64,000 nucleotides of DNA from Pontibacillus chungwhensis BH030062 (GCF_000770675.1 NZ_AVBG01000002.1:310001-374000), one strand, 5' to 3'; numbered from the stretch's first letter, positions 47,914-61,157 are shown. Notes: generated from the sequence alone by a model not told the origin. A program made the numbers and translations.

Positions 47914-49812
47914 TTAGGCTTCATCTCCAGAGACCTTAGCAATTTTTCCTTGTTCTATATAAACAAGTAAGATTGATACATCAGCTGGGTTCACACCAGA
48001 GACACGAGAAGCCTGACCTACTGATAAAGGACGAACCTCTTTAAGGCGATCCCTCGCTTCAGAAGCAATACCATGGATATCATCATAATCAATGTCCTCT
48101 GGAATCTTCTTATTTTCCATTTTTCTCATACGCTCAATTTGTTGCTCTGATTTTTGGATATAACCCGCATATTTCGTATGAATCTCCACTTGTTCTTCTA
48201 CTGCTTCAGGAAGATCTTTTTTCTCCTCAAGAAGGCTTGCGACCATTTCATACTTCATTTCTGGTCGTTTGAGTAAATCATACGCATTTACTGCATCTTT
48301 AAGAGGTGAGCCACCCGCTTGTTGAATAACCTCTTGAACCTGATCTGTTGCTTTAATCGTAATACCCTTCAGACGTTCAATTTCTTCGTTGATCATACGT
48401 TTCTTATCCTGGAAACGAGCATAACGATCTTCAGAAATCATTCCAATTTCATAACCAATGTCCGTAAGACGAAGGTCTGCGTTATCATGACGAAGAATAA
48501 GGCGATACTCAGCGCGAGAGGTAAGAAGACGATACGGTTCGTCGGTCCCTTTCGTTACTAAGTCATCAATAAGAACACCGATATAAGCTTGAGAGCGATC
48601 TAAAATAACCGGTTCCTTGTCTAGAACTTTAGAAGCTGCATTGATACCTGCCATTAGACCTTGAGCCGCGGCTTCCTCATATCCCGATGTACCGTTTATT
48701 TGACCAGCTGTAAACAAACCTTGAACCGCTTTTAATTCGAGCGTTGGCCAAAGCTGGGTTGGGATGACAGAATCATACTCAATCGCATAGCCAGCTCGCA
48801 TGATTTCAGCTTTTTCTAGACCTGGTACAGTCTCGATCATTTGCTTTTGAACGTTTTCAGGTAGGGAAGTAGACAGACCTTGTACATAAACCTCTTCTGT
48901 ATTTCTTCCTTCAGGTTCTAAAAAGACCTGGTGACGAGGTTTATCATGGAAACGAACAATTTTATCTTCAACAGAAGGACAGTAACGAGGCCCTGTACCT
49001 TTCACCATTCCTGAATACATTGCAGATGAGCTTAAGTTGTCATCAATAATCTTATGAGTAAATTCATTTGTATACGTTAGCCAACAAGGAATTTGATCCA
49101 TAATATATTCTGTTGTTTCATAGGAGAAGGCACGTGGAACTTCATCCCCCGGCTGGATTTCTGTTTTTGAATAGTCAATTGAATGACTGTTTACACGCAT
49201 TGGTGTTCCTGTCTTAAAGCGAACCATTTTAATACCAAGTTCTTCAAGTTGAACAGATAAATCTGTAGAAGCACGTTGGTTATTAGGCCCACTCTCATAG
49301 GCTAGATCTCCAATGAGTACTTTACTACGCATAAATGTTCCGGTTGTCACGATTACAGAGTCAGCTGTATAGGCGGCTTTCGTCTCTGTTACGACCCCTT
49401 TACATACTCCGTCTTCTACCATAAGTTCTTTAACCATTCCCTGACGAATTGTTAGGTTTGGTTCATTCTCAATGACTTTTTTCATTTCTTGAATATATAA
49501 ATGTTTGTCAGCTTGGGCACGAAGAGCACGCACGGCTGGGCCTTTTCTTGTATTTAATAAACGCATTTGAATATACGTTTTATCAATTACTTTAGCCATT
49601 TCTCCGCCTAAGGCATCAATTTCACGAACGACAACCCCTTTTGCCGGGCCTCCAATTGAAGGGTTACAAGGCATAAAGGCGATCATATCTAAATTCAACG
49701 TCAACATTAATGTCTTAGCTCCGCGACGGGCAGCCGCTAATCCAGCTTCTACACCTGCATGACCAGCACCAATAACAATAACGTCATAATGTCCTGCATC
49801 AAAAGTATTCAT
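47914..49812 (-). CDS. mnmG: MnmG (GidA), tRNA U34 carboxymethylaminomethyl-modifying enzyme
   Basis: A 632-residue FAD protein that, with MnmE, puts the cmnm5 group on U34 of certain tRNAs. FAD motif [17 protein letters not shown] is near residue 12; [22 protein letters not shown] and the C-terminal helical domain ending [27 protein letters not shown] are typical. It lies 23 bases after mnmE. Confidence 0.98.
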   Translation of the reverse strand: MNTFDAGHYDVIVIGAGHAGVEAGLAAARRGAKTLMLTLNLDMIAFMPCNPSIGGPAKGVVVREIDALGGEMAKVIDKTYIQMRLLNTRKGPAVRALRAQADKHLYIQEMKKVIENEPNLTIRQGMVKELMVEDGVCKGVVTETKAAYTADSVIVTTGTFMRSKVLIGDLAYESGPNNQRASTDLSVQLEELGIKMVRFKTGTPMRVNSHSIDYSKTEIQPGDEVPRAFSYETTEYIMDQIPCWLTYTNEFTHKIIDDNLSSSAMYSGMVKGTGPRYCPSVEDKIVRFHDKPRHQVFLEPEGRNTEEVYVQGLSTSLPENVQKQMIETVPGLEKAEIMRAGYAIEYDSVIPTQLWPTLELKAVQGLFTAGQINGTSGYEEAAAQGLMAGINAASKVLDKEPVILDRSQAYIGVLIDDLVTKGTDEPYRLLTSRAEYRLILRHDNADLRLTDIGYEIGMISEDRYARFQDKKRMINEEIERLKGITIKATDQVQEVIQQAGGSPLKDAVNAYDLLKRPEMKYEMVASLLEEKKDLPEAVEEQVEIHTKYAGYIQKSEQQIERMRKMENKKIPEDIDYDDIHGIASEARDRLKEVRPLSVGQASRVSGVNPADVSILLVYIEQGKIAKVSGDEA

Positions 49813-49835
49813 GACTCTCTCTCCTTAACTCACTT

Positions 49836-51212
49836 TTATTTTCCTAAACAAAACTGAGAGAATAACTGATCAATTAAGCTTTCTTGAACCGTATCGCCTA
49901 CGATTTCACCAAGAAGCTCCCATGTTCGGGTTACATCGATTTGAACCATATCAATCGGCATCCCCGCATTCATTCCATCCATTGCATCCTCTAACGTTTC
50001 TTTAGCTTGGTTTAGCAATTGGACGTGACGAACATTCGAAAGGTACGTCATATCACCCGTATCAATATCTCCTTCAAAGAAAATATCTGATATAGATGAT
50101 TCTAATTGATCAATACCTTGCTCTTCAATTAACGACGTCGATACTATAGGATGATCACCCGCTACTTCGCGCAATTCATCCATGTCTATTTGTTGAGGCA
50201 AATCTGTCTTATTTACAATAACAATTACATCCATGCCTTCAACCGCTTCAAATAATTTTTTGTCCTCTTGAGTTATTGTGTCTCCATTATTTAAGACAAG
50301 TAAAATTAAGTCGGCTTCTTGTAAAACTTGGCGAGACTTTTCAACACCAATTTTCTCAACTAAGTCTTCTGTTTCACGAATTCCTGCGGTGTCAATTAGA
50401 CGAAGCGGAACTCCTCTGACGTTTACATACTCCTCAATGACATCACGAGTCGTACCAGGGACTTCTGTAACAATCGCCTTATTCTCGTGAACTAATGCAT
50501 TCATTAAAGAAGACTTCCCTACGTTTGGACGACCGACGATAGCTGTTCCAAGACCTTCACGAAGTATTTTCCCTTGTTTAGCCGTTCTTAACAGGCGTTC
50601 AATTTCTTGGTGAACCTGTCGGGTGTTTTGGATCATTAATTCGTTCGTCATTTCTTCAACGTCATCATATTCTGGATAATCAATATTGACCTCTACTTGG
50701 GCTAATACCTCGAGTAGTTCTTGTCTTAATTTCTGAATCAAATGCGATAGACGACCATCCATTTGCTTTAAAGCTACGTTCATAGCGCGATCAGTCTTAG
50801 CGCGGATTAAATCCATAACTGCTTCTGCTTGGGATAAATCGATACGACCATTTAAAAAAGCACGTTTAGTAAACTCACCCGGCTCCGCTAAACGGGCACC
50901 TTGTGACAAAGTTAACTCTAAAACACGGTTTACAGATACAAGACCACCATGACAGTTGATCTCTACTATATCTTCACGAGTGAACGTTTTAGGAGCACGC
51001 ATGACAGAAACCATTACTTCTTCTACCATTTCATTCGTTTTAGGGTCTAGCAACTTTCCATAATGAATCGTGTGAGTGTCGACCTCGTTTAAATCTTTAC
51101 CCTTAAACATTCCGTTTGCTAACGAAACCGCTTCTGGACCACTTAAACGAACTATGGCGATCGCTCCTTCCCCAACGGGGGTTGATATGGCACTTATAGT
51201 ATCTGTTTCCAT
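49836..51212 (-). CDS. mnmE: MnmE (TrmE/ThdF), tRNA-modifying GTPase
   Basis: A 458-residue GTPase that partners MnmG. The N-terminal tetrahydrofolate-binding domain ([21 protein letters not shown]) is followed by a helical domain carrying the G domain with [22 protein letters not shown] and NKTD, and the C-terminal catalytic CLGK. A DnaA-box group lies just upstream, as reported for thdF in B. subtilis. Confidence 0.98.
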   Translation of the reverse strand: METDTISAISTPVGEGAIAIVRLSGPEAVSLANGMFKGKDLNEVDTHTIHYGKLLDPKTNEMVEEVMVSVMRAPKTFTREDIVEINCHGGLVSVNRVLELTLSQGARLAEPGEFTKRAFLNGRIDLSQAEAVMDLIRAKTDRAMNVALKQMDGRLSHLIQKLRQELLEVLAQVEVNIDYPEYDDVEEMTNELMIQNTRQVHQEIERLLRTAKQGKILREGLGTAIVGRPNVGKSSLMNALVHENKAIVTEVPGTTRDVIEEYVNVRGVPLRLIDTAGIRETEDLVEKIGVEKSRQVLQEADLILLVLNNGDTITQEDKKLFEAVEGMDVIVIVNKTDLPQQIDMDELREVAGDHPIVSTSLIEEQGIDQLESSISDIFFEGDIDTGDMTYLSNVRHVQLLNQAKETLEDAMDGMNAGMPIDMVQIDVTRTWELLGEIVGDTVQESLIDQLFSQFCLGK

Positions 51213-51244
51213 GCTCTCACCTCTTTCCTCATCTTAATTATATT

Positions 51245-51366
51245 TTATCCACAATTGTTTGATTTATATAGTCACTAACTTATTAGATTAGCACATAACA
51301 CAATTCTTTGAAAAGCTTTTACTTCAAACTATTTGTATGGGCTGTGCGTTATCCACATGTGGATAA
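51245..51366. other. DnaA-box group between mnmE and jag
   Basis: Perfect TTATCCACA boxes lie at 51245-51253 and 51349-51357, with an inverted one immediately after at 51358-51366, giving the palindrome TTATCCACATGTGGATAA. They are about 3 kb from oriC proper. Confidence 0.75.
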
Positions 51367-51437
51367 CGCAAATCTTCTCTTTTTGCTTATTTAATTGTCG
51401 TGGAGCCCAACCCACTTGCCAAACTTCAATCACAAGA

Positions 51438-51468
51438 AATGCCCCCGGTCCTCGACCAGGGGCATCTT
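51438..51468 (-). terminator. Terminator of the rpmH-rnpA-spoIIIJ-jag run
   Basis: On the minus strand ATGCCCCTGG pairs with CCGGGGGCAT, followed by TTTC. It starts about ten bases after the jag stop. Confidence 0.8.
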
Positions 51469-51473
51469 TAACG

Positions 51474-52220
51474 TTATTCAGGTTTTATAACAACATGACG
51501 ATGCGGTTCTGAACCATCAGAGTAAGTCGAAACTTGTTTGTTATGCTGAAGGGCAGCGTGAATAATTTTTCTCTCATAAGAAGGCATTGACTCAAGCGCA
51601 ATCTCAGTCTTCGTTCGTACGGCTTTGTCAGCCAAACGAGTTGCTAAACCAGAAAGCGTTTCTTTCCTTCTTTCTCTATATCCTTCGGCATCTACAATCG
51701 CCGTTAAATACTGATGACCATCTTTGTTAATGACTAACTGAGCTAATGACTGCAAAGCATTTAGTGTTTGCCCACGCTTCCCAATGAGTAAAGCAATTTT
51801 ATCCCCTTTGAGCTCAAAAATAACTTCTTTACTCTTTTTCTGAACGGTTACATGGATCGGAGCCCCCATTTGGTTACCGACTTGTTCTAAATACTCCTTC
51901 GTTGCCTCAATCGCATCTTCCACATTAGATGTTTTCTTCACGTGTTCTTCCGTTACAGTATAACTTTCACGTTCTTTTGTACTTTCTCTTTGGTCAGCAG
52001 GTTCTTCAGTTGGTTCTGGTGCGATTGAAACCGTTTCTTCTTTAGCGGTTACCATCATAACCTTTACAATAGCTTTCTTAGCACCAAACACACCGAAGAA
52101 TCCTTTTTTACCTTCGTCAATTATTTCTACATTAACTTGGTCCCTCGAGGTGTTTAACTGCTCTAACGCTGAACGGACCGCGTCCTCAACTGTTTGTCCA
52201 GTAGCAGTTACTTGTCTCAC
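51474..52220 (-). CDS. jag: KhpB (Jag/SpoIIIJ-associated), RNA-binding protein
   Basis: A 248-residue RNA-binding protein with a Jag_N domain (about 1-52, EEGKKGFFGVFGAKKA-like), a Glu-rich linker, a KH domain with IGKRGQTLNALQSLAQLV (about 142-160) and an R3H domain with ERKIIHAALQ...SDGSEPHRHVVIKP. With KhpA it affects cell elongation in other Firmicutes. It abuts the spoIIIJ gene. Confidence 0.96.
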   Translation of the reverse strand: MRQVTATGQTVEDAVRSALEQLNTSRDQVNVEIIDEGKKGFFGVFGAKKAIVKVMMVTAKEETVSIAPEPTEEPADQRESTKERESYTVTEEHVKKTSNVEDAIEATKEYLEQVGNQMGAPIHVTVQKKSKEVIFELKGDKIALLIGKRGQTLNALQSLAQLVINKDGHQYLTAIVDAEGYRERRKETLSGLATRLADKAVRTKTEIALESMPSYERKIIHAALQHNKQVSTYSDGSEPHRHVVIKPE

Positions 52221-52985
52221 TTACTTCGCTCCCTCTGTTTCTGTATCCTTCATCATTGGCTTACGAATAAAAACAGTTTGTGCAATCATAAATAAGTTAC
52301 CTACTACCCAGTAAAGTGCTAGTGCTGCTGGGAAGTTTAATGCAAAAATACCAATCATAACCGGCATAATGTATAGCATCATTTTCATCTGTGGATTTTG
52401 ATCCATTGTCCCAGCCATCATTAACTTTTGCTGAATAAATGTAGTTGCAGCTGCGACGAGTGGCATAATGAAGAATGGATCTGGTGCACCTAATTCAAAC
52501 CAAAGGAAACTATGTGTTTCAATTTCCTGCGTACGAACAATTGCATGATAAAACGCAATTAAAATCGGCATTTGTAAAAGAATCGGGAAACAACCAGCTA
52601 GTGGGTTTACCCCATTTTTCTGGAACAATTGCATTGTTTCTTGTTGTAGCTGTTGCTGAGTTTTCTGATCTTTTGAGCTATACTTTTGTCTTAGCTCTTG
52701 TAATTGTGGTTGTATTTCCTGCATAGCTTTAGAGCTCTTTAACTGTTTAACGTTTAACGGCAACAGAATCAAGCGAATGATCAGTGTTACGACTACAATA
52801 GATAAACCGTAGCTTTCACTAAACAAGCCTGCGAAATACTTAATTAACAACGACAGTGGATATACGAAATACTCATTCCAAAATCCTGTACTTTCAGATG
52901 TAATGTTTTGATCAATTTGCGTACATCCCGATAGTACAACAAGAAGTCCTGTCAGCGTTAATAAAAAAAGGACCTTCTTTCGCAA
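52221..52985 (-). CDS. yidC: SpoIIIJ/YidC1, membrane protein insertase (lipoprotein)
   Basis: A 254-residue insertase that places proteins in the membrane with or without Sec and is needed for forespore sigma-G activity in B. subtilis. The start is a TTG at 52985 with AAGGAGG at eight bases; it leads to a lipoprotein signal [13 protein letters not shown] with the lipid-modified Cys about residue 21. Five membrane helices and the groove Arg (about residue 70) follow. The 20-codon in-frame extension upstream lacks a signal and is not used. Confidence 0.95.
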   Translation of the reverse strand: MRKKVLFLLTLTGLLVVLSGCTQIDQNITSESTGFWNEYFVYPLSLLIKYFAGLFSESYGLSIVVVTLIIRLILLPLNVKQLKSSKAMQEIQPQLQELRQKYSSKDQKTQQQLQQETMQLFQKNGVNPLAGCFPILLQMPILIAFYHAIVRTQEIETHSFLWFELGAPDPFFIMPLVAAATTFIQQKLMMAGTMDQNPQMKMMLYIMPVMIGIFALNFPAALALYWVVGNLFMIAQTVFIRKPMMKDTETEGAK

Positions 52986-53074
52986 CGTTTCTTCCTCCTT
53001 ATTATCCCAAACGGTAATATTCCAGTAATACATGTATTCTATCATTAGTGACTGGCAAGCTTCTATATCAAATC

Positions 53075-53428
53075 TTAAGCTTTTACTGATTTCGCTAAAA
53101 GATTTGTTTTCTTTAAAACGTGAGACAAACTTTTCTTGATCTCTTGGAAGTTCATTTGATTTGTTGGCTTTCTAGCAATGACAACTATATCGTAATTCTG
53201 CTCCATTCGTGGCTCAAGTTCAAGAAAGGCTTGTCTCAAGTAACGCTTTATTTGATTTCTCATGACCGCGTTTCCGATCTTTTTGCTTACTGAAAGGCCA
53301 ATTCGGAAGTGAGGTTGTTCCTCTTTTTTTACGTAGTAGAGCACCAGTTGTCTATTAGCAAATGAAGAACCCTTTTTAAAAACATGTTGAAATTCTTCAT
53401 TTTTTTTAATGCGATATTGTTTCTTCAT
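53075..53428 (-). CDS. rnpA: Ribonuclease P protein component
   Basis: A 117-residue basic protein that helps RNase P RNA cut tRNA 5' leaders. [20 protein letters not shown] and the RNR-like [18 protein letters not shown] are typical. The start at 53428 has GAGGAT upstream; a 25-codon extension would not fit the family. It sits between rpmH and spoIIIJ as in nearly all Firmicutes. Confidence 0.97.
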   Translation of the reverse strand: MKKQYRIKKNEEFQHVFKKGSSFANRQLVLYYVKKEEQPHFRIGLSVSKKIGNAVMRNQIKRYLRQAFLELEPRMEQNYDIVVIARKPTNQMNFQEIKKSLSHVLKKTNLLAKSVKA

Positions 53429-53701
53429 AATTTCATCCTCACTCTTAAAAAAAAGCGTAGTACTCCTTAGGAAGCACCAGTTTCCAAACGTTAAGATATA
53501 CAAAGTAGCTATTCAACCAGTCGACCATCAATAGTCGTTCCTACTTTTATCCTCAACATAAAAAACGTATTCCCCCTGCTTACAGCATATCCCCTACAGA
53601 AAAAAGTTATATCATACGAAACAGCATTTTCTTAAAGAAATATTAGATCAGCGCCACTATAGATGGCTTAGTGAGGAATACGTTTTATTTACGTTCAAAC
53701 T

Positions 53702-53733
53702 AGAAAAAAGACCACTGACATATGTTCAGTGGC
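53702..53733 (-). terminator. Terminator or attenuator after rpmH
   Basis: On the minus strand GGCCACTGA pairs with TCAGTGGTC, followed by TTTTTT. It begins right at the rpmH stop codon. Confidence 0.8.
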
Positions 53734-53868
53734 CTATGCAGATAATGTTTTTCTACCTTTGCGACGACGGCGCGCTAGTACTTTACGTCCGTTAGCAGAA
53801 CTCATACGATTACGGAAGCCGTGCACTTTTTTACGTTTACGGTTATTTGGTTGAAATGTACGTTTCAT
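53734..53868 (-). CDS. rpmH: 50S ribosomal protein L34
   Basis: A 44-residue very basic protein. [19 protein letters not shown] is diagnostic and the rest is Arg/Lys-rich to KTLSA. GGAGGTG lies upstream. It marks the leftward border of the origin. Confidence 0.99.
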   Translation of the reverse strand: MKRTFQPNNRKRKKVHGFRNRMSSANGRKVLARRRRKGRKTLSA

Positions 53869-54250
53869 TGTATAGACACCTCCCTGAGGATTGAATAAAT
53901 TCAAAAACTAAAAAGACAGTCCAATTCATTATAAGAAGGATAGGCATAAAAAGTCAACTTTCTTTTTAGGTTTCTAACGAATAGCTTCAATTGTTAGAAC
54001 GCATAATCTAGTCATGGCACCTTGAATGACCATTATGAACTTCTCGTATTTTTTTCATTCTCACTTCATAAGAATAATTTAGGAGCAATTTTCCCCGAGG
54101 TATTCAACTTCATTCAAATCTATCCCCCTTACTCAAGAACTTTTTTATAAATCCCACGTTTAAATCTCTCGATCCAGCCAAGAAGGTAAGCTATTTCTCT
54201 CACGTTAAATAAAGTGTTTAATCAGGGCATTATTTTCTGTACACTTTGTC

Positions 54251-54530
54251 TGTGAATAACTCAAAAACCGATTTTCGACTATCCACACCAATTATCGACA
54301 AGTTAATCACAAAATATAGTGTTGTGGATAAAAATTATCTACAAGCAGTAGACAATGTGGATAACCAACCAAAAACCATTGCAACAGCGGGATTTATTTG
54401 GTATTATATTTGTGTTTTAGTAATGAACAACCTAACACACCAAATATTCTTTTCCACAGGTTGTGGATAAGGTGTGGACATCTATTCACAACGGTGTGCA
54501 TTTACTTATCAACAATATTGTGGATTGTGC
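54251..54530. other. oriC, dnaA-upstream DnaA-box region
   Basis: Many DnaA boxes lie here. The perfect TTATCCACA (as TGTGGATAA) occurs at 54323-54331, 54356-54364 and 54462-54470. Close matches include TGTGAATAA (54251-54259), CTATCCACA (54279-54287), TTATCGACA (54292-54300), TTATCTACA (54335-54343), CTATTCACA (54482-54490) and TTATCAACA (54506-54514). This is the upstream half of the bipartite Bacillus origin and would also allow DnaA to control dnaA. Confidence 0.93.
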
Positions 54531-54734
54531 TTATAAGTTTAATGGAGACTGTTATAGTAACAGTTGTGCTTCCACAGAATTATAAGTCCTTAAGATTGCA
54601 CAAAAGTTGTACAACCCACCTCCGGATCTCCTTTCTTCTATGTTTTATTTACTAAGAAAGGTAGGATACGTGAGGTTTTTTGTTTCATAGACTCTTCTTT
54701 ACTATTTTTTTATGCTCGAAAGGGGTGAAATTTG

Positions 54735-56087
54735 TTGGAAAATATCAACGAGCTTTGGGATAATACGCTCACGAAAATAGAGGAAAAAATAAGTAAACCC
54801 AGCTTTGAGACATGGCTGAAAAGTACAAAAGCAGACTCTCTTAAAGATGATACGCTCATCATCGTAGCTCCCAATGAATTTGCTAGAGATTGGCTCGAAA
54901 GCCGCTACTCTAAGTTAATATCTGATGCTTTATTTGAAGTTACAGGGGCTCAACTGCAAACGAAATTTATTATTCCGGAGGCGAAAGACGTTACTCCTGA
55001 TGACGTAAAACCCGCAATGAAACAAGTACAAAATATGCAGCAAAATGAGCAAGAGGAATCTCCTCAAAGTATGCTCAATTCTAAATATACATTTGATACT
55101 TTCGTTATTGGTTCAGGAAATCGCTTCGCCCATGCAGCCTCACTAGCTGTAGCAGAAGCGCCAGCTAAAGCATATAATCCGCTGTTTATTTATGGGGGTG
55201 TGGGGTTAGGGAAGACTCACTTAATGCATGCTATCGGACATTATGTACTTGATCATAACCCTTCCGCCAAAGTCGTTTATCTATCTTCAGAGAAATTTAC
55301 AAATGAATTTATTAATTCTATTAGAGACAATAAAGCAGTTAACTTTCGCAACAAATATCGTAATGTAGACGTGCTACTAATTGATGATATTCAATTCCTA
55401 GCTGGAAAAGAACAAACGCAAGAGGAATTCTTCCACACTTTTAATACACTTCACGAAGAAAACAAACAAATTGTCATTTCTAGTGACCGACCACCTAAAG
55501 AGATTCCAACTTTAGAGGACCGCTTACGTTCTCGATTTGAATGGGGACTCATTACTGATATTACTCCGCCAGATTTAGAAACGCGTATAGCTATTTTACG
55601 AAAAAAGGCCAAAGCAGAAGGTCTAGATATCCCAAATGAGGTAATGCTTTATATTGCTAATCAAATTGATACTAATATTCGAGAATTAGAAGGAGCTCTC
55701 ATACGTGTTGTAGCGTACTCTTCTCTGATCAATCGTGATATTGATGCCTCTTTAGCAGCTGAAGCTTTAAAAGACATTATCCCGAGTTCTAAGCCAAAGG
55801 TCATTACTATCCAGGCTATTCAGGAAGTTGTAGCTGAAAAGTATAGTATTAAACTTGATGACTTTGCAGCTAAAAAACGAACCAAAACAATAGCTTATCC
55901 AAGACAGATTGCCATGTATCTTTCAAGAGAAATGACCGATTATTCCTTGCCGAAAATTGGGGAAGAGTTTGGAGGACGTGATCATACGACCGTAATTCAT
56001 GCTCATGAGAAAATATCTAAGATGCTAAGTCAGGATCAGCAATTACAAAAAGACTTAGAAGAGTTAAAAGAAACATTAAAATCGTAA
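54735..56087 (+). CDS. dnaA: Chromosomal replication initiator DnaA
   Basis: A 450-residue AAA+ initiator. Domain I (about 1-80) starts [12 protein letters not shown]...; domain II linker (about 85-115) is Gln/Glu-rich; domain III has Walker [14 protein letters not shown] and Walker [14 protein letters not shown]; domain IV ends with the DNA-binding [15 protein letters not shown]. The start is read as the second of two TTG codons (54735), which has AAAGGGGTG at seven bases and aligns with other DnaA; the first TTG at 54732 adds one Met. Confidence 0.99.
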   Translation: MENINELWDNTLTKIEEKISKPSFETWLKSTKADSLKDDTLIIVAPNEFARDWLESRYSKLISDALFEVTGAQLQTKFIIPEAKDVTPDDVKPAMKQVQNMQQNEQEESPQSMLNSKYTFDTFVIGSGNRFAHAASLAVAEAPAKAYNPLFIYGGVGLGKTHLMHAIGHYVLDHNPSAKVVYLSSEKFTNEFINSIRDNKAVNFRNKYRNVDVLLIDDIQFLAGKEQTQEEFFHTFNTLHEENKQIVISSDRPPKEIPTLEDRLRSRFEWGLITDITPPDLETRIAILRKKAKAEGLDIPNEVMLYIANQIDTNIRELEGALIRVVAYSSLINRDIDASLAAEALKDIIPSSKPKVITIQAIQEVVAEKYSIKLDDFAAKKRTKTIAYPRQIAMYLSREMTDYSLPKIGEEFGGRDHTTVIHAHEKISKMLSQDQQLQKDLEELKETLKS

Positions 56088-56094
56088 AATGAGC

Positions 56095-56250
56095 TGTGGA
56101 TAGCCATATAAGTTATCCTTAAAGTTACACACATTCTATCCACATGTGGACATCCTTGATATCATAGGGTTACTATCACTTATGCACATATTCACAGCCC
56201 TTACGACTACTACGACCTTTTTTATAATATAAATATAACTAATGGAATTC
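56095..56250. other. oriC unwinding region between dnaA and dnaN
   Basis: DnaA boxes TGTGGATAG (56095-56103), CTATCCACA (56136-56144) and TGTGGACAT (56145-56153) lie first. Then come two abutting boxes TTATGCACA (56180-56188) and ATATTCACA (56188-56196), a short GC stretch, an ACTACTACG run whose complement reads TAG-TAG (DnaA-trio-like), and an AT-only run at about 56218-56240. This order is that of the basal unwinding system of the B. subtilis origin. Confidence 0.85.
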
Positions 56251-56270
56251 CATTTAGGAGGATTTGATTC

Positions 56271-57413
56271 ATGAGATTTACAATACAACGCGATCAATTA
56301 ATGAATAGCGTCCAAGATGTTATGAAAGCCATCTCTTCTAGAACCACTATTCCTATTCTTACAGGAATGAAAGTAGAAGCGACAGAATACGGAGTTAAAC
56401 TGACCGGAAGTGACTCTGATGTAACCATTGAGTCCTTTATTCCAGTAGAGGAAGATGGGATCGTGCTAGTTGAAAACATCGAACCTGGTAGCATTGTTTT
56501 ACAAGCTAAGTATTTCCCGGATATCGTTAAAAAGTTACCTCAACAAACGGTTGAAATAGAAGTAGATGATCACTTTAACGTAAACATCCGATCAGGTAGT
56601 GCAGAATTTCACTTAAATGGCCAAGACGCAGAAGAATACCCGCACTTACCACAAATTCAAACGAACCAAAGTTTTGAAGTCCCTATCGATTTACTTAAAG
56701 ACTTAATTCGACAAACCGTCTTTGCAGTGTCCACCTCAGAAACACGCCCCATCTTGACAGGTGTAAACATGAAGGTGGAAAGTGATGACCTATACTTTAT
56801 TGCTACCGACAGCCATCGTCTTGCATCAAGAAAAATCCCAATGGGTGGAAATGTTCAGCCATTATCATTTGAGAATGTTGTAATCCCTGGTAAGAGTTTG
56901 ACAGAACTTAATAAAATTCTTGATGATTCTCAAGAAACCATTGAAATTAGCGTTACAGAAAATCAAATTTTATTCCGTACAAAGCATCTTTATTTCCTTT
57001 CACGCTTATTAGATGGCAATTATCCTGAAACATCTCGTTTAATTCCAGATGAAGTAAAAACAACGGTTTATATCGATACCAAAGAGCTGCTTCAATCCAT
57101 TGACCGTGCTTCATTACTAGCCAAGGAAAATCGCAATAGTGTTGTTAAACTTACAACAAAAGAAAATAATCGAGTGGAAATTACAAGTAATTCTCCTGAA
57201 GTCGGTAACGTTGTAGAAGAAGTAACAGCTGAATCTCTAGAAGGGGAGGATCTTAAAATTTCCTTCAGTGCAAAGTATATGATGGATGCATTAAAAGTGG
57301 TTGATTGTGAAAAAGTAAATATTCAATTTACTGGAGCCATGCGACCATTCTTAATCCGTCCTAATGAGAATGATCAAATATTGCAATTGATTTTACCTGT
57401 TAGAACGTACTAA
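56271..57413 (+). CDS. dnaN: DNA polymerase III beta subunit, sliding clamp
   Basis: A 380-residue clamp that forms a dimeric ring round DNA and tethers the polymerase. MRFTIQRDQLMNSVQDVMKAIS, the three repeated clamp folds (about 1-127, 128-250, 251-380) and the C-terminal MRPFLIRPNENDQILQLILPVRTY are typical. TAGGAGG precedes the ATG. It ends at a hairpin at 57432-57463. Confidence 0.99.
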   Translation: MRFTIQRDQLMNSVQDVMKAISSRTTIPILTGMKVEATEYGVKLTGSDSDVTIESFIPVEEDGIVLVENIEPGSIVLQAKYFPDIVKKLPQQTVEIEVDDHFNVNIRSGSAEFHLNGQDAEEYPHLPQIQTNQSFEVPIDLLKDLIRQTVFAVSTSETRPILTGVNMKVESDDLYFIATDSHRLASRKIPMGGNVQPLSFENVVIPGKSLTELNKILDDSQETIEISVTENQILFRTKHLYFLSRLLDGNYPETSRLIPDEVKTTVYIDTKELLQSIDRASLLAKENRNSVVKLTTKENNRVEITSNSPEVGNVVEEVTAESLEGEDLKISFSAKYMMDALKVVDCEKVNIQFTGAMRPFLIRPNENDQILQLILPVRTY

Positions 57414-57431
57414 GTTATTATGATTCTAGAA

Positions 57432-57463
57432 ATAAAAAGCAAGGGATGTCATCCCTTGCTTTT
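57432..57463 (+). terminator. dnaN terminator
   Basis: AAAAGCAAGGGATG pairs with CATCCCTTGCTTTT, then a short T-run. Confidence 0.85.
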
Positions 57464-57526
57464 CTTATGGACAAATCTTTAGTAAAATAGGTAGAAGGTC
57501 AAGTCTGGAATTAGGGTGAAAAATAC

Positions 57527-57748
57527 ATGTATGAAAATATTGAAATAGAAACTGATATGATTCCTTTAGGTAAATTTTTACAGATTGCAAACGTCATTGA
57601 AACCGGTGGAATGGCAAAATGGTTCTTGTCTGAGTACCCAGTTTTTGTTAATGGGGAAAGGGAAGATCGTCGTGGTAAAAAATTATCTTTTGGAGATCTT
57701 GTAGAAGTTGAAGGTGTAGGTACCTTTAAGGTTGTATCAGAATCTTAA
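57527..57748 (+). CDS. rlbA: S4-domain protein YaaA (RlbA)
   Basis: A 73-residue RNA-binding protein of the S4 type. IPLGKFLQIANVIETGGMAKWFL and VFVNGEREDRRGKKLSFGDLVEV make up the S4 pattern. It lies between dnaN and recF as usual; in B. subtilis it has been linked to 50S assembly. The frame opens with the ATG at 57527 after a weak AGGGTG site. Confidence 0.93.
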   Translation: MYENIEIETDMIPLGKFLQIANVIETGGMAKWFLSEYPVFVNGEREDRRGKKLSFGDLVEVEGVGTFKVVSES

Positions 57749-57777
57749 TTTCCCAATTAAGTTGAAGGGGACTCCCT

Positions 57778-58896
57778 ATGCATTTAGAACAACTAACTTT
57801 AAAACACTACCGTAACTACGAGCATTTAGATATAACGTTCGATGATAAGGTTAACGTTATTATTGGTGAGAATGCTCAAGGTAAAACAAATCTTATGGAA
57901 GCTATATACGTTTTGGCTTTTGCGAAATCCCATAGAACTCCTCGGGATAAAGAACTTATCATGTGGGACCAAGAATATGCTAAAATTAAGGGGAGTGTGT
58001 TTAAGCGAAAGCGGCACTTTCCTTTGGAAATTGTAACGTCCACAAAAGGGAAAAAAGCAAAGCTTAACCACCTTGAGCAAAAACGTTTAAGCGATTATAT
58101 AGGCGCATTAAATATTGTCATGTTTGCACCTGAAGATCTAAACCTTGTAAAAGGAAATCCTCAGGTTCGTCGTCGTTTTATAGACATGGAAATTGGACAG
58201 ATTCAGCCTGCTTATATTTATCACTTGGGACAGTATCAAAAGATTTTAAAGCAACGAAATCATTTATTGAAGGAATACCAGCGCAAACAAAAACCTGATT
58301 TAACCATGTTGCGAATCTTAACTGACCAACTTATAGAGCACGCTGCAACGATTGTTCAAAGACGATTTAAGTTTTTAGGTCTCCTCAGAGATTGGGCCAT
58401 GCCAATACATGAAGGAATTAGTCGACAGCTAGAAAAGCTTGAAATTGAGTATAATCCTACAGCTGAAGTATCAAAAGATATGGATTTGTCTATGCTTGTA
58501 AGGGTATTCCAAGATAAATTTCAAGAAATTGAAAAGCGGGAATTAGAGCGCGGTACTACTTTAATTGGTCCGCATCGTGATGATTTAATTTTCTATGTAA
58601 ATGGTAAAGACGTCCAAACATATGGTTCTCAAGGTCAGCAACGTACAACAGCTCTTTCTTTAAAACTGGCTGAAATTGAGTTGATCCATAGTGAAGTTGG
58701 AGAATATCCCATTTTGCTGTTAGATGATGTATTAAGTGAATTAGATGATTATAGACAATCCCATCTATTGCATACCATTCAAGGAAAAGTCCAAACGTTT
58801 GTATCAACAACGAGCGTGGATGGCATTGAGCACGAAACTTTACGAAAAGCGGACGTTTTTTACGTTCAAGAAGGTAGCGTTACTAGGCCGAATTGA
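57778..58896 (+). CDS. recF: Recombination protein RecF
   Basis: A 372-residue SMC-like ATPase that helps load RecA at gaps. Walker [14 protein letters not shown] is near residue 30, the signature [18 protein letters not shown] near 281 and Walker [16 protein letters not shown] near 303. AAGGGGA lies before the ATG. It overlaps nothing; remB follows after nine bases. Confidence 0.98.
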   Translation: MHLEQLTLKHYRNYEHLDITFDDKVNVIIGENAQGKTNLMEAIYVLAFAKSHRTPRDKELIMWDQEYAKIKGSVFKRKRHFPLEIVTSTKGKKAKLNHLEQKRLSDYIGALNIVMFAPEDLNLVKGNPQVRRRFIDMEIGQIQPAYIYHLGQYQKILKQRNHLLKEYQRKQKPDLTMLRILTDQLIEHAATIVQRRFKFLGLLRDWAMPIHEGISRQLEKLEIEYNPTAEVSKDMDLSMLVRVFQDKFQEIEKRELERGTTLIGPHRDDLIFYVNGKDVQTYGSQGQQRTTALSLKLAEIELIHSEVGEYPILLLDDVLSELDDYRQSHLLHTIQGKVQTFVSTTSVDGIEHETLRKADVFYVQEGSVTRPN

Positions 58897-58905
58897 GGTG
58901 GAACT

Positions 58906-59178
58906 TTGTTTATTCATATTGGTGAAGATCATGTCATTGAATCAGGAGACGTTATATCCATTATTGACTATGAGCTGCTTACTTCGTCTTCAATCGTTGA
59001 AGAAATGATTCAAAATCAGCGACTCAACCAGAGAGTGTTTGAATCTCCAAATGCAGAGGCAAAGTCAATTGTCATAACTAAAGACTATATTTACTTTAGT
59101 CCACTCTCTGTATTTACTCTCAAAAAGCGTGCCAACATGACTTCAACATTGAACAAAATCGAAGACTTTGCAGAATGA
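58906..59178 (+). CDS. remB: RemB (YaaB), extracellular-matrix regulator
   Basis: A 90-residue DUF370 protein, probably a DNA-binding regulator of matrix genes with RemA. FIHIGEDHVIESGDVISIIDYE is typical. The start is a TTG at 58906 with GAGGTGG at normal spacing. Its place between recF and gyrB is conserved. Confidence 0.93.
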   Translation: MFIHIGEDHVIESGDVISIIDYELLTSSSIVEEMIQNQRLNQRVFESPNAEAKSIVITKDYIYFSPLSVFTLKKRANMTSTLNKIEDFAE

Positions 59179-59228
59179 TTCATGGGAACGAAAGAATATA
59201 ACCTAGGGAAAGAAATGTAGGTGAATGA

Positions 59229-61157
<1,929 letters not shown>

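Noticed and set aside
53504-53733. Open space between rnpA and rpmH as a hidden gene
   Set aside because: No frame with a ribosome-binding site; only the rpmH terminator hairpin is seen.
56510-56530. Possible Noc-binding site TATTTCCCGGATAT in dnaN
   Set aside because: It departs from ATTTCCCGGGAAAT in its right half; not enough to call.
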